A stretch of DNA of 64,000 bases from Phlebiopsis flavidoalba (Eukaryota; Basidiomycota; Agaricomycetes; Polyporales; Phanerochaetaceae), in NCBI GenBank assembly GCA_035772785.1, contig JAOCPU010000015.1:496001-560000 (forward strand), given 5' to 3'. This document shows, in pieces, positions 35,535 to 45,387 of the stretch; within the stretch, counting starts at the first letter, position 1, and each line of letters starts with the position of its first letter. Under the pieces are notes generated by a model that saw only the letters and a list, made by a program, of their open reading frames with translations, was not told where the DNA came from and did not search any database. The position numbers were made by a program, and so were the translations under genes.

Positions 35535-36607
35535 TCAGGGAGTGTTGGTGCCTAGCGAGAGGAGGTAGAGGGGCCACGGTCCCCAAGGCGATGTCATGAC
35601 TTTGTGGCCACGCAGGCGCAATCCGCATCTCTGATATATCTTGGCCTGGGAGTGCACCCAGGTGAGCACATAGAACGTATACAGAACTGCGAAGATGTGA
35701 CTTACGTTGATGGGTGTCGTGCAGGATAAAGCAATTTCATCTCCATTTATGGCCGCCTTCGCGGTAGTTGTGCTCATGTAAGTTTCGGTCAGGATTCAAG
35801 AAGGATAGACGGTTACCTTCTCGCGAATAAGGTTGATGAGCCTTCTAGCAATACCCATACGCTGGTACTCTTCTCGTACCATGATCATGTGGAGATACCA
35901 TGAGTCCTTCCGGCCCTAGGTTGACGATTTATATGAATTCTGGGTGAACAGGACGCAAGCTCTAACCGTAGGGCCTAGGACGGAATTGACGAAGGACGGA
36001 AAGTCAATTCATTCATATACTTCATGACAGGTGAGTGTACTCGCCCGTGAGAAGAAGTATGAGTGAATCGACTGACTGTAGTTCGATAGAATCTCTTGCC
36101 GCTGTCCGACAGCCGACTCATAAAATTAGTGAGCCCTTGGGCGCGCTGCTCCTTGCTGTGAGCATCTGTCAGAAATCAGTGCGCCTGAAATCAGTGAGAC
36201 AGAGCCTACGTGGAGAATATATCCTGACCGGGAGGCATGGCCATTAGAAACCCAATCAACTCGCCTTTCTGCGTCGTAGCCTCATAGTATTCTCCACTGT
36301 GCACGCCGGCCCGGAGCATGGCGCGTCCCAACGCTCGTAGAAGCTGCTCGGGCTCGCCTCCCGTTAAGCTCTTCGTTGATATATCTTCTCTCGGTATTAT
36401 TTCCAGCGTAAACCAGCGATCATTCGTGTACGTGCGATACTCACCATTCTTCATCAGGGTTGTAGAAGAGCTCCACAGCCTCATCCAAGCGACCATCTAA
36501 CGGTATGGGTCTCTAATCAATGTGCTGGATTACTGAAGAGCCGTCTAGGACTCACCCGACGGGCACTCTACCCGCTGAAGTATGATATCGGTGTGGAGAG
36601 TTGCCAT
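35535..36607 (-). CDS. GNAT family N-acetyltransferase
   Basis: Acetyl-CoA-dependent acetyl transfer to an unknown small molecule or protein. The start at 36607 gives MATLHTDIILQRV. Exons then read LDEAVELFYNPDEEW (about 36.48 kb, ending at a GTGAGT donor), SLTGGEPEQLLRALGRAMLR (about 36.33 kb), KGELIGFLMAMPPGQDIFST (about 36.23 kb), LTNFMSRLSDSGKRFYRTT (about 36.1 kb), FPSFVNSVLGPT (about 35.98 kb), GRKDSWYLHMIMVREEYQRM (about 35.9 kb), GIARRLINLIREK, AAINGDEIALSCTTPIN and MTSPWGPWPLYLLSLGTN, with TGA at 35535. VREEYQRMGIA is the acetyl-CoA-binding motif A (Q/RxxGxG/A). Introns after TP, EK and PIN have clear GT..AG ends. The joins before LDEAV and FPSF each need a one-base correction. It is tail-to-tail with the membrane-protein gene and divergent from the second UstYa-like gene. 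Confidence 0.86.
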
Positions 36608-37095
36608 GGCGTCCTTTTACACTGTGTTCAAATCGCCGTGCACCGCTGGACGTCGGATAAAAACCTCCTACGACGAGACGAGCGAACCGTCAATTTATGG
36701 TTTATATCTGCCTCTTTTACCGAACGACGACACGGCGACTTCTGTGCGCGGCCAGTGCCCGACACGTCTATGCATGTCCGGGACGGCCCGCCCTCTATGT
36801 GAAACGGGAAGGACGGCGACGTCCTGAATGCTCCAGTTTTCTTGTTCGTTTAAACATTCGTTTCAGAGAAGCTGCAACATGACGGATTCATGCGCGCTCT
36901 TGTCACGGCTGCGAAAGCGTTCTACGCATTGTATATATATTTTTGCGAGATGTCGCCACATAGTATACATGAACTACCTCACAGCTAGCCAATCGAGCTA
37001 GTGGGCCTGCAGGTACCCATTAGGCATAGACCGCTCGGGAGATAGCGCTGCGAATCCGATTTCAACGTGCTCAATCCAATCAAGAAGGTCCGCCT
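36608..37095. promoter_or_regulatory. shared divergent promoter region of GNAT and UstYa-like genes
   Basis: About 490 bases separate the GNAT start (read left) from the earliest plausible start of the UstYa-like gene (read right). The middle is AT-rich with TATATATATTTT at 36931-36942. Co-regulation of the two genes is possible but not shown. Confidence 0.4.
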
Positions 37096-38010
37096 GTGCC
37101 GCAACTTGACATGCGCTGGCGGCGATCAAGAAGCGTAGGATTTCAACCTGGATGCAGTAGACCAGGGACGTCTAAGGACTCCGAGGTCCTGCTGAACCGC
37201 CGGCTCCATGTCCGAGCAGCCTGGCCCTTGGCATCCCAGCTAGAAAATGATTTATATGGCCCAAGGCACATAGTGGGCCAGTCGACTTCTCCCCTCAAGC
37301 CATGCATACCTTTGAAGCCAAGAACACGAGCATTGGCGGGAAGATTTTTGCTCATCATTCTTGCTGCAGGGTCGCTCTACCTGAACCTGTCGCTCCTCAA
37401 TGATATACGACACGCGAGAGCTGGGCTACCTCGCACAGTGGTTCATGCAGAAGACTCGTACTGTAAGTCGAGCACCACGTTTGTCGATGATCACTAACTC
37501 ATGTCGTTATGTAGCGTATGTCGGGAAAGATCATCCTGCAATGCTTCCTGTGAAGCGCAAGGACGTCAGGATGGTGGTGGAAGAGAGCGTTCGCTACTCG
37601 GTGGCGGACCCTGAATCAAACGAGGAGTGGATATGGACAGGGCCCGTCGGCGACCATGCTATTCGCCTAGGAGCAGGGGAGCACGGATTCGCAATCGCGA
37701 TGTTCCACGAGATGCATTGCACTGCGCATCTGTCCGGCGGTCGCTCGCGAGTGGTGCCTATTCCCACCTTGACCCCGTCCAACGAGGCCACATCCATCAC
37801 TGTTTTCGAATACTTGCGGCAGTGGACGCTCTGCTCGGCGGACGTCACCCTCGAGCCAGGTGATTTCACCTACGCGCAACTTCACGACGGAACGCTGTCG
37901 GTGCTACGCATACATGCCGCGAATGGGAACCTGTTTACGACAAGGTGAATGCAGGGTGGGATCAGTGGGAGGAGTACAGAATAGCACACGGCGTACCCGA
38001 GCAGATGTAA
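37096..38010 (+). CDS. UstYa-like (DUF3328) protein, copy 2
   Basis: Membrane-anchored probable oxidase of the UstYa family, whose characterised members modify fungal ribosomal peptides. A membrane anchor (FLLIILAAGSLYLNLSLL) lies at about 37.35 kb. An intron (GTAAGT, branch ACTAAC, TGTAG end near 37515) precedes YVGKDHPAMLPVKRKDVRMV. Then come SVADPESNEEWIWTGP, HAIRLGAGEHGFAIAMF and the first metal motif HEMHC (37706-37720). The second, HIHHC (37789-37803), lies in another frame and is followed, after a shift at the T run 37803-37806, by FEYLRQWTLCSADVTLEPGD. One more shift leads to THTCREWEPVYDKVNAGWDQ and EEYRIAHGVPEQM with TAA at 38008-38010. Both HxxHC motifs are intact. The three shifts near 37740, 37805 and 37895 are single-base. 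The start codon is uncertain; 37096 is the earliest open one. Confidence 0.8.
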
Positions 38011-38887
38011 TCACGATATGAGATAAAGAGAATAACGACTCGCCCCTGCTGATACCTGAAGAAAACGAGGCTGAGCACGACACTGTGAAAACGAGCACTG
38101 CGCGCGCACTGACGACACAACGTAGGCTGCCCGAATCGGGGCCGAAGGCGAGTCTTCTGACTCAATCCTCTCGATGATCACGGACTATGCTACCCGTTGG
38201 TGGTCTGCATCGTGCCCTTCTCGGACCCTAGTCCGGCAAAAACGACCGGTTTCGTCGTGTGGCAGGTGCGACATGTGCGCCCTAATACCTAAAGGAAACT
38301 GAATAGTGGTGGACGACCCCAGCCATACATAAAAATGGATTGGTCGTACCTTTGGATATATTTCCCATCAATACTGAGGCCCAAGGACGTAAGCATCCCG
38401 TTCTTGCGCCACGCGCGTGGCGGTCTTTCTAGCACACCGGCAACCAGGGGGCACAAGGACAACGACCGTTGGCGTGGCGCATGGAGCGCCGATGCTGACT
38501 CGCCTCTAGATCGTAGAGGTCGGTCCTCGTGTTTTTCCATATCCCCCATGTCATGTCAATTCCTACACTCGCTATCGGCGGGAATTTCGATCCATCTCCT
38601 TACTGAATAGGTCATCGGGCCCTGAGATGGGATGCCGGTTGTGCCAGTCTTGGCTGAAAGGCGTTGCAGTGGTAAGCGATAGCTGCACCTGAGTGGACGC
38701 ACTACGTGAGGCGGTGTTAAACTCTCGGCGCAAATTCGTGCCGAAGCCGATGCATACCAGAGAACAACTAATCTGTATTGGGTGTAAACTTTAGCGTCAA
38801 TGGTGACCGAAAAGCTTCACTTCTGCGAGGCATAGAGCAATATTCGAATAATACTGACCTGGCGCCTCCGCCGTCGCGTCTGAGGCG
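38011..38887. other. spacer upstream of small secreted peptide gene
   Basis: No gene seen. Short open frames on both strands near 38.29-38.61 kb have no recognisable content. The right end serves as the upstream region of the peptide gene at 38960. Confidence 0.4.
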
Positions 38888-38896
38888 TATATAAAA
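38888..38896 (+). promoter_or_regulatory. TATA box of small secreted peptide gene
   Basis: TATATAAAA lies 64 bases upstream of the start codon at 38960, a normal core-promoter distance for a short leader. It is the clearest TATA element in the window and supports the small gene being real and strongly expressed. Confidence 0.55.
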
Positions 38897-38959
38897 CCGC
38901 GAGCTCTGCTGGAGACGAGCTCAGCATCGCCCCATGAGAAAAACCACCACTTTGTAAAC

Positions 38960-39154
38960 ATGCAGTTCTTCAAGCAGCACTTGTTCTTGTCACCCTCTGC
39001 CTCGTACTCTCCGCCGTCAGCAACCCCCGTACCAGGTGAGTGACTCTGAAGGAGGGCATCTATGCATACCTAACTAAACCTTTGTGGTACTAGGGAAGCA
39101 ATCCCCGTGCACAACGATGCTCGAATCCTCGAGCCTGCTGCCGTTACTGACTGA
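38960..39154 (+). CDS. candidate small secreted peptide (about 45 residues)
   Basis: Too short to stand out by length, but well formed. ATG at 38960 begins MQFFK. A one-base shift just after it gives a classic signal peptide, ALVLVTLCLVLSAVS. A 58-base intron (39036-39093) has a GTGAGT donor, a CTAAC branch site and a CTAG end, and splices in frame to REAIPVHNDARILEPAAVTD with TGA at 39152-39154. The predicted mature peptide is about 25 residues with one cleavable-looking Arg-Thr-Arg and no cysteine. It starts 950 bases after a UstYa-like gene in the same direction, which makes a modified-peptide precursor possible, but there are no internal repeats as in known UstYa substrates. It could equally be an ordinary small secreted protein. 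Confidence 0.45.
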
Positions 39155-42033
39155 GTGCGTGAGTATTGACAAGTCAGTTTCTAGGTGATCCGGTCCGCTT
39201 ACTATGGTCTTCTTGTTCAGCGGTCGCCACCGCTTAAGCGCTTGGCGTTTTCTTTGGACGAGTCCTGTTTATGGTATAACGTAACCTGCAGTGGGGGTGG
39301 TCCGCGCAGTTTTGGGCGTCGACGTGTATCAGAGAGAACAAATAATCCTGTTTGTAAGATCATGTACAGTACGCCCAATATTAACTCGTACCTGTTGTAT
39401 ACCGGATGGCAAGCTACAAATCACGATAATGTCATTAAGCGATGTATCGCACAGCTTGGGTCAAGTATATTGGGGTTGGAGCATCTGAAGCCTAGTGCGC
39501 GACGATCGGGTGTTGAACTGAGTGAGTTTTGAAAAATGAAACTCACTATTCGCGTCGATATCAGTGATTAATCAACGCATTTCGGACATATGCCCAAAGT
39601 GTGTTGACGACCACTTCCGTGCCAGTGGCGATGTACGCCAGGTTGATCTAGTTTCTTTGCAAATATCACTGCCGTTATCGCAGCACTCCAAGTCGATGGG
39701 TCCGGAACTTCACGATACTTGGAAAGGGCGAATGATCCCACCTACAGTGCCAAAAAGACATGTAACAACACACTGGAATTAGCATCAGCCAACCGCAGGT
39801 AGATCTCGAGTTAGCGAACATCTGTGTTTTCGCGTTTATCCACTGTCGTCCTTGCGACCCATTGTCGGCTCTTCGGCCGATTCTGGCGGTGAAGAATCGT
39901 GGCATAGCCCTGTGTGATTCCCATCGATTAGGCTTGGGGTGCAAGACTGAGCACCAGGCAGCAATGTTGACCTTAGCATCGTGTTTCGCGAGGCTGGTGT
40001 AGGATGCCCGGTGATCAGTTGACAGACGACCAGCGTCGTGGAATATCTTTCTTGGCCATCCACAGACATCCGACAAACAGATACTGACTGACTTTTCCGG
40101 CCACCCTCCCTCTGGTGCGCTCCGCCGCCGCAGCCGATTAGTCATAGCAAACGTTTTGACAGTAACACGCTCGTGTTTGACACACAGAGAAGCGTAAAGT
40201 GAATACAAAAGGACATCCATCGTACCAGACAAGTGCACCCCGTGAGCGAGGAATTTTAATATTTCTAGTCACAATATTAGCGCGTTCATTTCGCCAGAAT
40301 GCTCTTGGTGGCCACCAGTGTTAATCTCGCGTGACACGGTTTATTAACAAGGACTGTACATTGGGCGATGTACTCGGCAACGCTAGCAGCTACGTTCATA
40401 TTCTTGGGCGAGCATGGCGGCGACAGGTATGTAAGAACATTGCTCTCGGCGCAGTTCTTCAGATCACGTGAACAAAAAAAGGGTGGGGGGGAAAAAAAAA
40501 CTCACCCATCCTGTCACAGCGAATCTTAACGCCGCACTCAACTTGCTTGATCGTGTAGACAGTAGTGATCAAAAAAACTTTCTTATGAGCTGCAAGCCGT
40601 ACGTTCGAAATTTCGTAAAACCTAAGCAGGATACAAACGGCTCAATGCACTATTATCATGCGGAGTACCATGGGTGTGGCACGATAATTCGCGATTCTTT
40701 GTGTTCGAATAGAACGGGTGTATCGGCTATGGTGAAGAAAAGTCGCACCAGGACATGAATCTCGGCGAGCTCTTGTGTGTCGAATCATGACTTTGTATAG
40801 GACAAGAAAAGCAGTTATTATAAACACCCGTAAACGAGAATGCAATTGTACCATCTTGAATGCTACGCTTCTTCTGTGGCCAGCGCCGCGTGGCGCCGGT
40901 CTCGGAAACGAGAGAAAAAGGGAATTTGACGCCAAACGCACAGAACCGTTGATTAAACGCCTAAACCTATACACTGGAGCCACCTCCTCCGCAACGGCGG
41001 TCCAGGTCTATTATCTTAGCGAGTAGGTTTAGCCACCACAGGCGCAGCATATAACTAATGAAATGCAGTTCTAGCTCCTTGAAATCAGGGAACTTGCTCA
41101 GCCCCCTGCCGAGCCATGCCCGACTCTCTATTGCATGATATCGATTACGTATCATCTCGAGGCCCGTGCCCGTGCCGAGCATCATCCTCCTGGTACTTAC
41201 TTACAATCAGAGCGTGCCGTACACGTACTGTGAAGAGGAATGGTGAGTTCACCGATCGATATTCAATACTCCTCTCTAAGCCAGGCTCACTAGCGTACTA
41301 GTGCTGGTCAAGCTTTCAAGTGTGATGAGACGTCCGCTGACCACAGCCCCCGAGATCGGGCAGAACACGAAAACTAGCGAACTGCGGTTGTCACGAATCA
41401 TACAGATAGTGAATTCACCTGCAGGCTGTCTGATAGTCAGTCCTTGGCCTATTCGATGGGTCCGACTTGCCATATCCCGACTGTAAGGAACGCGGGACAA
41501 GGGACTAAACTCCGCTAGTCATGAATTGTTTCGCCATCGAAATTGAACCATTGGCGCGTTAACTCCAAGCGGTAGCAGCGTGCAATATCTACATTCACGT
41601 GGTATTCATAGGGAGGGTGATCTCCAATCCCGGGAGCCGACAACGCGTGCCCATCGCCTCCTGGCTGCGGTGTCGAAACACTACTATATGCCCACACACC
41701 CAGCGTGACGTTCTCCATGACCCCTCATCTCCCCAGAAATGTCCGTCGATCGGAGGAATTCGTTGCTTTGCTCGAGAGAACGGACAGTCCCACTGACTCT
41801 GTTCAATGAGAAAGGTCAGTGCGACACACCCGTCCACACAGTCAGCATTTCTTGAACTTATAACCAGTTCCAGACATATCCATACACAGACGACGAGACC
41901 TCAGGAGAGCGCTGGTCGGCGGCCTAACTTGGTTGACCATCGCCCCTGAGCGCATTCGTGCTGGTCGACCATCGTCGTTTATTGCTACTTTGCATTCGCG
42001 GGGACTTCTCCTTGCACCAACGGGGATCGGTCG
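39155..42033. other. long region without a recognised gene
   Basis: Nearly 2.9 kb with many stop codons. A 187-codon minus-strand frame (39675-40238) is open but its sequence shows no motif and does not read like a conserved protein. A G/A homopolymer stretch occurs at 40484-40500. No terminal repeats, transposase or reverse transcriptase motifs were noticed. Confidence 0.35.
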
Positions 42034-42716
42034 ATGACCTCGAACTGCGTAGAATCAATACGTTGCGCTCTCGAGGAGATGTATAGCTATGGGGTCGTCA
42101 ACTCGTCGCGCCATCCCCCCGTAGTGAACAAACCACGTATTGTGGGCCAAGTCTACCCACAGGACCCTCGCCAAATGGCACCTCAGGACGAGCACCTCAC
42201 TCTCACGCCGTTCGGCAATATGCTATCCTCCTCCTGGCTATCCCCCGGATCGGCATCTGCTGGTCTCCAACAAGGTCAGTGCGTGTGCGGCATTTTTCGA
42301 ATAATAGGTTGGCTGAGGAGTAGCAGGCAGAGACGATCTACCAATTCCGCGTTGTCGAACTTCGGCACATGGAGCGATGCCAACTTGCATTGAAGCTTCC
42401 CGCTCTCGACGCGACGCTCCCCGACCCGTTCCATTTCCAGGGAAGCCCTGACGTCGCCATGGTTCGACGTGTACGAAGGCCCGATCTCAGACCGTCCTCA
42501 TGGACCTGGCCACCCTCAGTTGGGCAAGCAAGCCACACGGTTCCGTACCGCATGTCGGAAACATTTGCTGCGTCGCCCGAGCGAGAGGTTACTCTGCCCC
42601 GAGTTCCCGTGCTACGGTGGGGCGAAAAGTGCGCACGTTCAAGATGTCGTGTGCTCCTCAGAACCCCCAATTGCCTGGTGGACGTGTGGTCTAGTCAGAT
42701 GAAAACATGGTGGTAA
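42034..42716 (+). CDS. hypothetical protein, weakly supported
   Basis: Not recognised, but parts read like genuine coding sequence joined by an intron. An upstream exon ends SSWLSPGSASAGLQQ. A GTCAGT donor and a GAGTAG end (about 42275-42326) bound an intron. The next part reads AETIYQFRVVELRHMERCQL and LDATLPDPFHFQGSPDVA and, after a one-base shift near 42465, FDVYEGPISDRPHGPGHPQL then GKQATRFRTACRKH. I cannot assign a family. The start and end are only the limits of open sequence. Confidence 0.28.
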
Positions 42717-43576
42717 AATCAAACAACTTGTACACTTGGGCTCTGTCCGCTGACCGAGTCTGTTCAGGTATAATAATCATGTATCAGCATCAAACTGTTG
42801 TACAAGATCAAACTGACAAAGGCAACAATGGTGTGTACTTTTGTCTCGTATTGCGTAGCCGATTCTGTACAATTGGTTCAATGTGCCAAATAAGAACTGG
42901 TGTTTGTGTTACTACTTGCCAAAGTCATCGCTCTCATGCCTTCTGCGAGACTTCTTGGTCCACCATCCAGATACTTCGGCAGCTATCTTCGTAGTCGTCA
43001 CGCAGGTCCAAATGATTCACGTCCGTTTTATCTCCAGGCGTCATATCAGATCTATACCCACAAGGCTCCGTCCGGGAGGATTTCATCTCTCCTTATAGTT
43101 GTGCTTTAATGATCTCGTCTTTGTTTGCTGTGAGAGTCGTCCAGCCGCGTGTACCGCCCCCCAAAAGCAGAGACTGCACAGTGTGGGCCAGTCAGTCGGG
43201 GATTTGCCCGAGTCACCGCTGCCCGCTTGATCTCATCCGAATTCGTCGAGCGTGGGATCACGGGTCGTCTGTCGGAGGGTGTAGATCGCGGATGAGGCAT
43301 ATAGTCTCAAGACGGAGGATATCCCGGCACGTTCGGGCCAGGGCGCGGAAGAAAGGAGAAACAGATTGCCCGTCGTCAGTATGCGGCGGTGGGAGGGAGC
43401 TAACGTCCTGGTATACCGGTGGGAAGGAGGCGGATAGGCAAAAAGAGGTATGAAATTATTCCTGGGTATAGCTTTTCAGCGGGAAACCGGTTCCAGTAGT
43501 TGTCCTGTGCGGCTGACAATTGGTCCGAAAAGATGGCCTGGGATCGCAGCTGTTTCTAAGAGGGCCTCCGATCTTC
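42717..43576. other. spacer without a recognised gene
   Basis: A 114-codon plus-strand frame (43109-43453) is open but featureless. The first half is AT-rich. Nothing else is seen. Confidence 0.35.
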
Positions 43577-44128
43577 TCATCTCCAAACTATCTGTAGGCA
43601 CCTCTCTTTCGCCTCTGGCGTAGTCCAAAACTCAATAGCAGCTGACGAGTCCAGTGGCGAGTCGGATCCGTGGTTCGGGATAGCCCTGAGGCGTTCGAAA
43701 ACATCCTGTAGTAGACTTCGATGCATCTCTTGCAGTACCTGAGTGACTAAAGCTCTCGAGGGCCGCACGACGTAGTCAACATCACAACCTGAGCGGTGTC
43801 TCCCTCTGTTGGTGGCGTTCCACTGCTTGCGAACAGCCACAAGGCGTTTCTTTGGTTTTCCATTCCACATACTCGGAACTTGGTGTGAATCGAGCCTGAG
43901 CGTCCTCAAAAGACTGATGGTAAGGAGGTATATGCGTAAGGTCTGATACGGAGGGCGATGAGGATAGACAAATCGAGATTGATTTGACGCGTTGGGTGGA
44001 TCGGACGAAAGTGTGGTTGAACGGGAATCTTCGGGAGGACTCGACAGCAAGTTGTCATCGCGCTCTCCCAGTGCACATCCACTCCCATATGGCCGCAGTT
44101 TGTCGATTGTGATGGCTATACCGAGCAT
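43577..44128 (-). CDS. hypothetical protein
   Basis: A 183-codon uninterrupted minus-strand frame in DNA of moderate GC content, so its length is mildly informative. The C-terminal half is helical-looking and charged (DYVVRPSRALVTQVLQEMHR, LLQDVFERLRAI, FWTTPEAKERCLQIVWR). The N-terminal half is rich in serine and proline. No domain, signal peptide or membrane segment is evident. It might be a fragment of a larger gene. Confidence 0.3.
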   Translation of the reverse strand: MLGIAITIDKLRPYGSGCALGERDDNLLSSPPEDSRSTTLSSDPPNASNQSRFVYPHRPPYQTLRIYLLTISLLRTLRLDSHQVPSMWNGKPKKRLVAVRKQWNATNRGRHRSGCDVDYVVRPSRALVTQVLQEMHRSLLQDVFERLRAIPNHGSDSPLDSSAAIEFWTTPEAKERCLQIVWR

Positions 44129-45387
44129 CGTCCTCCTTCGGGTCCTCGGGACTTGGGTCCAACCGTGTCAATCGCATTGTTACGGCAGGCACTTCCGCCG
44201 TGCCAGGTACCAGGTTTTCTTTGGCTGCAGATAGCAAGGTTGAGGCGTCCCATGCGGGCGGAGGAGTGAGTTATCGAACTCTACTTGTGCAAGACTGGGC
44301 AATCCTTCATCACCTGACCCGTCCTCCGAGTCGGTGGTGAGGTACGAATCTATTTCGCGAAACTCTGCTATACATGCGGGAGTTCTTGGTCCTATCTATC
44401 CATGACAACATAAAACGGCTAGCCAGATGACGAGACGGACAACATGAAGCACGTACGTGTTCACACGGATCCATCTCCGGCCGCCGTCTGCGACAAACGT
44501 CCACCTTTACGCCAGTCTTCTTTGGGTAGCCCGCGCTTTCGTTTACGCTGGTCTTCTGACCTGAGTAGGTTTTACCGTTTTCTCGGAGCAAAGAAAAGGA
44601 AGGGTAATATTCGAAACTTCGCCACGATCGGCCGGACGGGGCACATAGAAGCACTTCCTTCCATCACGCGAACATGAGATTATGCGCGCCGGTCGTAGAC
44701 AAGGGGCTGGACCAGACGATTGAGCGCACCTGGGGAGCTGAAAGGATACTACTGAGGAAAAATCGCCAAGTAGGTGAGCAGGGTTCTTAATTCGGGGTAA
44801 GCTGCACCATATAGTTTTTAAGGACCTTGTCCAGTAAACGTCCAAGTTTCTCCTCTTAAATTAACAATGTCTTTCCAGACCCTCATGCCCGGTGAAACTG
44901 CATCTCCCTCGATGGGCGTTCTTGGTCGAATTTTCGCTGGGATTGAACGAAGCATCAATTATGGGCGGTTCTGGCCGCATAGTAGTTGAGCAAAGTTTCG
45001 ACATGACACCAGCATGTCTTGAAGTTGTTTTCGCCGACGGTTTTTTTGTTTTTTGTGTTTTTTTGATTTTTTTGTGGTGTAATTCTAGGTGAGGCTGCAT
45101 TTCGACTGAAGACATGGGACACCAACACAAGTCAGAACGCGGAGGCTCTTCGTGGACCCGGACGTACGACATGGTGTTTGTTGACATGAAGACGTTCACG
45201 AAATCACGGAAAAAAAATAAATGCGTCAAAGTGGATTGTGTGACGCTTGGTGTGGAACCAGACGCGCATCTGCGGTTTAGTGTCCACACTGCGAAGTCTT
45301 CCTCGGTCCCCTTCTGGCTCGGTCCTCTCCCATTTGCCTGATGTCTTATTTTCTGACCAAACCTATCCTTCTGAAAAAATCTAAGGA
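44129..45387. other. spacer upstream of RSC7 gene
   Basis: No gene I can support. A small plus-strand frame (45114-45341) reading YDMVFVDMKTFTKSRKKNKC and a 182-codon minus-strand frame (44861-45409) overlap each other; neither has a recognisable domain. The stretch includes a strong T-rich tract and should contain the promoter of the RSC7 homologue. Confidence 0.35.
45041..45073 (+). repeat. T-rich tract
   Basis: Runs of six to seven T broken by single G or A over about 33 bases. It could be a polypyrimidine promoter element, part of an intron, or a nucleosome-disfavouring poly(dA:dT) element 5' of the RSC7 homologue. Confidence 0.6.

Noticed and set aside
39675..40238. A 187-codon minus-strand frame
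   Set aside because: No conserved pattern, no plausible neighbours or splice sites, and multiple stops in all flanking frames.
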